Source of the DNA: Psychrobacillus sp042885655
Lineage (GTDB): Bacteria; Bacillota; Bacilli; Bacillales_A; Planococcaceae
Direction: 5' to 3'
DNA length: 64,000 nucleotides
NCBI RefSeq assembly: GCF_042885655.1
Contig: NZ_JBHVRO010000009.1
Span: forward strand, 1 to 64,000
The position numbers and the translations under genes were made by a program. Below the pieces are notes generated by a model, which was given only the letters and a program-made list of their open reading frames with translations, had not been told where the DNA came from and did no database searches. Positions 60,592 to 64,000 of this stretch are shown in pieces. Position 1 is the first letter of the stretch. Every line of letters starts with the position of its first letter.

Positions 60592-60747
60592 TTATCTTTC
60601 TTCTTCTATTATATATTCTTTTGTTAATTCATAGAGATTCAGTTCATATAACTGCTTTCCGTCGATTTTAAATATGCCTTTATTTACAAGGTCTTCTATC
60701 ATATTATCTCGTTTTTCTTCAATTTTCGATTCTTTAGGTATTATCAT
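60592..60747 (-). CDS. FbpA-like small protein (Fur-regulated basic protein type)
   Basis: A 51-residue protein. The core MIEDLVNKGIFKIDGKQLYE followed by LNLYELTKEY resembles the FbpA family of small proteins, where B. subtilis FbpA works with the iron-sparing RNA FsrA. AAGGAGAG lies 9 nt before the ATG. No convincing Fur box is seen, and the gene follows the VanZ-type gene by 54 bp, so iron control is not supported. Several members of this family are encoded per genome in Bacillus. Confidence 0.7.
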   Translation of the reverse strand: MIIPKESKIEEKRDNMIEDLVNKGIFKIDGKQLYELNLYELTKEYIIEEER

Positions 60748-60801
60748 ATTCGATACTCTCCTTGCATTTTAATCCACCTATTATTTACCCGACCACCTGA
60801 A

Positions 60802-61383
60802 TTATAAACTTCTATCCTTTAATCGTTTAAAAGCTTCTGTAAGTTTTGGAAATCTTTTTTTTATTATTAGATAAACCAAATAACCGATTAAAGCACCAAG
60901 TGTATTAAGCCATAAATCATCTACATCACTACTTCTATTTTGAGGTAGTTGCATTATTTCGATAAAGAGTGAAATACATAATCCGACAATCACAGGAAAA
61001 GGAAAATGTTCCATTCTTTTAGAAAGAAGTGGGAAAAGAAAACCGATGGGAATAAACAGAATAATGTTACCGAGAAAGTTAATATAAAATGGCTGCCAAA
61101 ATCCAAGATATTTTATGGCATTAAAAGTTTCCCTAAAAACTCGAAATAACTCGAAATTTACGTTTGATATTGTAGGATGTACTAATCCATTTCTAGGAAT
61201 AATGGTTTGCGAAAATAACCCTATGAGTACTGAAACAAGTAGAAGTATTCCTAATTCATGCAAACTTTCCTTTAAATAAAATCCTCTTTTTCGCCACCTA
61301 AGGAAACGCCAAATAAAAACAAACGGAAGTGCTATACAAACGAAAAAAAACATATCGTCTAAATAGTGGTCTATTACGTTCAT
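60802..61383 (-). CDS. VanZ family membrane protein
   Basis: A 193-residue protein with about five membrane helices. The family motif region PFYINFLGNIILFIPIGFLFP and SLFIEIMQLPQNRSSDVDDLWLNTLGALIGY is typical of VanZ, linked in enterococci to teicoplanin resistance, but most members have no proven role. The start at 61383 has GGGAG 8 nt upstream. Confidence 0.9.
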   Translation of the reverse strand: MNVIDHYLDDMFFFVCIALPFVFIWRFLRWRKRGFYLKESLHELGILLLVSVLIGLFSQTIIPRNGLVHPTISNVNFELFRVFRETFNAIKYLGFWQPFYINFLGNIILFIPIGFLFPLLSKRMEHFPFPVIVGLCISLFIEIMQLPQNRSSDVDDLWLNTLGALIGYLVYLIIKKRFPKLTEAFKRLKDRSL

Positions 61384-61652
61384 TTTCTTCACTCCCATTA
61401 CAATATATAACGCATTTTAGTGTCACAAAGTTTCCCACCACTCATCTTCTAATTAAGTCTATTAAAAAAGCCTTCATTTATTAACCTCTTCTATATTTAT
61501 TCTTTCCTAATCAATCATATAGAAACAATATGAAAGGAAAGCCAGGATCTGTCTTCTTTAAAAATACTATATTTCTAGTTAGTTCGACTTTATTTTATTT
61601 TATTCATGCATTAAGAAATAATTATTGAAATAGAATGGTTGAAGGAGGGATT

Positions 61653-62447
61653 GTGATCAGTTTATTTGTGACGAGATCATTGGATGAAATTCGTTTTTGG
61701 GCAAGAATTATGAAAGAGCATGCATTATTTTTAAGCCTCGGCTTCAGTTTTGATGACAAAAAACTCATTCAAGAAGCACAAGAATTCATTACATTATTTG
61801 AAAAAATTGAAGAAAAACTAAGTACTTATTCTCCACAGTCAGATCCAGAGGAAATTAAAAGATTTAATATTCAAGTGTATCAAGCTGCTACTTCCATATG
61901 GGCTTATAAAAGAAAAGTGCTTGGGCTCATTTTACGCTGTGAAATAGTATCAAATAACTATGCATTATTAGTAGATCATACAAGTAGAGAAGCTGCTTAT
62001 TTTGTAAACCGCTTAAAAGAGTTAAATGCAGGGAAATTAGAACCTATGGCCGATGACATTATTAAAGAAAATATTTTTTTCTTAAAAATCATGGCAGATC
62101 ATTCAAAATTCATAGGACACCTCTTGGATCCTACAGAAAGAAAGTTAGTGGATCAAGCACGTAATTTTAGTCATGATTTTGATCAGCTAGTTTTTCAAGC
62201 TCTAGATTTAGATTCCATGAGTCCACAATCAGAAACTATTCCTATTTTAAATCAATTTTTAGATCAAAACCGTGTATCTGTTGTATCACTTCGAGATTTT
62301 AAAAAAGCAGCAAGAGATCTTATAGATGCATGTCGAATAAAAAGTAATATTCACCCTCTTCTTGCAGACCACGTATTCAGAGAAGCAGAAAGATTCCTTC
62401 ATATTATTGATATGTATGAAAATACACTCCTTTCAAACAAAGGTTAA
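61653..62447 (+). CDS. DUF2935 domain protein
   Basis: A 264-residue all-helical protein with two tandem four-helix units. Each has an E--FW-RIM-EHA-F / REAAYFVNRL or DHVFREAERFL pattern with conserved E and H residues that could bind metal. This matches DUF2935, found in spore formers. The start is GTG at 61653 with AAGGAGGG 4 nt upstream; an ATG at 61635 lies before the site. Function unknown. Confidence 0.85.
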   Translation: MISLFVTRSLDEIRFWARIMKEHALFLSLGFSFDDKKLIQEAQEFITLFEKIEEKLSTYSPQSDPEEIKRFNIQVYQAATSIWAYKRKVLGLILRCEIVSNNYALLVDHTSREAAYFVNRLKELNAGKLEPMADDIIKENIFFLKIMADHSKFIGHLLDPTERKLVDQARNFSHDFDQLVFQALDLDSMSPQSETIPILNQFLDQNRVSVVSLRDFKKAARDLIDACRIKSNIHPLLADHVFREAERFLHIIDMYENTLLSNKG

Positions 62448-62533
62448 ATTTGTCTTAGATATATTAACTCTAGTGACAGGCTTCCTTCACTGCGGTAAAG
62501 TATTATGTAAGTTAGTGAAGGGAGCATATGAAA

Positions 62534-63310
62534 ATGAAGGCTATTTTTTTTGATTTAGATGATACATTATTATGGGATAAAAAAAGTGTGGAAACTGCAT
62601 TTCAAAAAACTTGTGCATATGCAGCAACGAAAGTGGATATCGATCCGCAAGCTTTAGAGTTATCCGTTCGTTTTGAAGCAAGTAAATTATACGATACATA
62701 TGAAACACGCCCATTTACTCAAATGATCGGAATAAATCCTTTTGAAGGACTATGGGGAACATTCGATGATCCGAGTGAAGAATTTCAAAAGATGAAAGCA
62801 ATTGTACCTATATATCAACGAAATTCATGGGTAAAAGGATTACATCACCTCGGTATAGACGATACAGCTCTAGGAGAAGAACTATCTACATACTTTCCGA
62901 AAATGCGAAAAGAAAGTCCTTTTGTTTATGAAGAAACCTTTGAAGTATTAGATTTACTAAAAGGTAAATATATACTTTTCTTAATCACGAACGGCTCGCC
63001 TAGTCTTCAAAATACGAAGTTAAAAATTACACCAGAGATAGCTCCTTACTTCGATCATATTATTATTTCTGGAGCCTTTGGAAAAGGAAAACCAGATCCT
63101 TCTATTTTTGAGCATGCATTAGAAATTGCTGGAGTTAATAAAGATGAAGCTTTAATGGTAGGGGATAATTTAATGACCGATATTCTCGGTTCTTCCAAAG
63201 TTGGAATGAAATCTGTATGGATAAACCGCGAAAATAAAGAAGTAAGTGAAGAAGTAAAACCTACTTATACAATAAAGAACTTGCATGAGCTAATTACCAT
63301 TCTTGAATAG
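62534..63310 (+). CDS. HAD family hydrolase (YsaA-like)
   Basis: A 258-residue HAD phosphatase with nucleophile motif FDLDDTLL, motif II ITNGSP, motif III lysine in GKGKPDPSIF and motif IV GDNLMTDI. It resembles the YsaA-type of Bacillus. It is convergent with serA; serine synthesis needs a phosphoserine phosphatase, so that role is a fair guess but not shown. The start at 62534 is 9 nt after GGGAG, better than the ATG at 62528. Confidence 0.83.
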   Translation: MKAIFFDLDDTLLWDKKSVETAFQKTCAYAATKVDIDPQALELSVRFEASKLYDTYETRPFTQMIGINPFEGLWGTFDDPSEEFQKMKAIVPIYQRNSWVKGLHHLGIDDTALGEELSTYFPKMRKESPFVYEETFEVLDLLKGKYILFLITNGSPSLQNTKLKITPEIAPYFDHIIISGAFGKGKPDPSIFEHALEIAGVNKDEALMVGDNLMTDILGSSKVGMKSVWINRENKEVSEEVKPTYTIKNLHELITILE

Positions 63311-63313
63311 TAG

Positions 63314-63357
63314 AAAAGCAAGTTCCCAGTCAAATATTTGACTGGGAACTCGCTTGT
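63314..63357. terminator. Bidirectional terminator between the HAD gene and serA
   Basis: A 19-bp stem with one mismatch (63316-63334 with 63337-63355), A residues left and T residues right. Confidence 0.9.
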
Positions 63358-63382
63358 TAAGAAAATGTATTTATTTTGACTT

Positions 63383-64000
63383 TTATAAGTCTATCGGTGT
63401 TGCATCTGATATATCTGCTAATTCCTTTAATTGTTCGATTCCCGTTTTTTCAACATGTTTGTCAATAGAAATCATCATAATTGCGTCTCCACCAACTTCA
63501 GATCGACCTACTTGCATCGCTGCGATATTTACACCTTTTGTTGCTAAAAGTGTACCTACACGACCAATTGCACCTGGTTGGTCTTTATGACGAATGAATA
63601 GTAAATGTCCTTCTGGTACAACATCGACGATTAAATCATCAACTCGTAATATTCGAGCTCCTAGTCCATTTAATAATGTACCGGCAACTTTTCGTGTTTC
63701 TGTTGCTGTTTTCACTTCAACCGTTATTAAACTTGTAAATCCTTTTGATTTAGTTGTTTTCAATTCATTCACAACGATGCCGATGCGGTCTGCAAGAAAT
63801 TTTGCATTTACATCATTTACTGACTCTCCTAGTTTACTTTTCAGGAGTCCTTTTACTGCATTTCTTGTCAATGGTCGCACATCTATATTTGAAAGTTCTC
63901 CAGAATACGTGATGTTTACTTCTTCCGCAACTCCGGCTGTTAAGTCACTTAAAAATGTACCTAACTTTTCAACTAAATTGAAATAAGGCTCAATTTTAAC
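63383..64000 (-). CDS. serA: D-3-phosphoglycerate dehydrogenase, C-terminal part
   Basis: The reading frame is open to the window edge, giving the last 205 or so residues of SerA, first enzyme of serine synthesis. Visible are the end of the intervening domain (VNVTYSGEL-type VNITYSGELS, PLTRNAVKGLL, VNAKFLADRIGI) and the complete ACT domain that senses serine (HLLFIRHKDQPGAIGRVG). The catalytic domain lies outside. An internal ATG at 63880 is not the true start. Confidence 0.95.
   Translation of the reverse strand, partial: VKIEPYFNLVEKLGTFLSDLTAGVAEEVNITYSGELSNIDVRPLTRNAVKGLLKSKLGESVNDVNAKFLADRIGIVVNELKTTKSKGFTSLITVEVKTATETRKVAGTLLNGLGARILRVDDLIVDVVPEGHLLFIRHKDQPGAIGRVGTLLATKGVNIAAMQVGRSEVGGDAIMMISIDKHVEKTGIEQLKELADISDATPIDL

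Noticed and set aside
60308..60671. Overlapping plus-strand ORFs across the GC-rich repeat and terminator
   Set aside because: They run through repeat and terminator sequence, lack ribosome sites and resemble no protein.

Overview
The window is about 64 kb of low-GC Firmicute chromosome. It belongs to an endospore former, because it carries sspE, cwlJ and pdaA, and gene order follows Bacillus subtilis closely. The intergenic repeats, the psuGK pair and the peptidase content suggest Planococcaceae (a Psychrobacillus- or Lysinibacillus-like genus). That placement is inference. No phage, CRISPR array, tRNA or intact transposon was seen.

Layout. Positions 1-371 hold the 5' tip of a 16S rRNA gene (minus strand) with its leader, tandem promoters and upstream terminator. 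372-6438 is the B. subtilis-like block ygxA, ygzB, perR, a 2-hydroxyacid dehydrogenase, bcp, hemL/gsaB and ygaE. 6439-13817 is an insertion relative to B. subtilis: repeats, cwlJ, and a five-gene oligopeptide ABC operon in app order (D-F-A-B-C). 13818-22862 returns to shared order: ygaD, ntdP, sspE, fabL, mutY, yfhP, yfhJ, yfhH, recX, yfhF. 22915-31211 has pdaA, an RlmCD-type methyltransferase, a YflT-like stress protein, a small operon of acetyltransferases with a HAD phosphatase and amidohydrolase, two small membrane proteins, and an MFS transporter behind an attenuator-like leader. 31606-37731 has an SE1561-type protein, class I fumarase, a PerR-controlled metal-efflux ATPase, a BrkB-type protein, a YtxH-type protein and yfkK. 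37784-39389 is a repeat-flanked accessory patch with an unknown gene and a NUDIX gene. 39501-51671 has psuGK, motAB, an M29 aminopeptidase, a 44-aa protein, mreBH, a beta-carbonic anhydrase, oligoendopeptidase, a TspO-like protein, map and thiT under a TPP riboswitch. 51932-64000 has an M20 peptidase, a 21-bp tandem array, an SGNH hydrolase, a second M29 aminopeptidase, yfmL, a frameshifted ltrA, a flavin reductase, an Fe-S/GNAT fusion, a gene graveyard, an FbpA-like small gene, a VanZ-type protein, a DUF2935 protein, a HAD hydrolase and the 3' end of serA.

Regulation visible in the sequence includes Per boxes at perR and the metal ATPase, SigG-type promoters at sspE and pdaA, a SigB-type promoter at the YflT-like gene, a SigD-type promoter at motA, a TPP riboswitch at thiT and a candidate attenuator at the MFS gene. 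No clearly new multi-gene system was found. The strongest leads are the overlapping terminator, promoter and ribosome site at pdaA, the MFS leader, and several dispersed repeat families.
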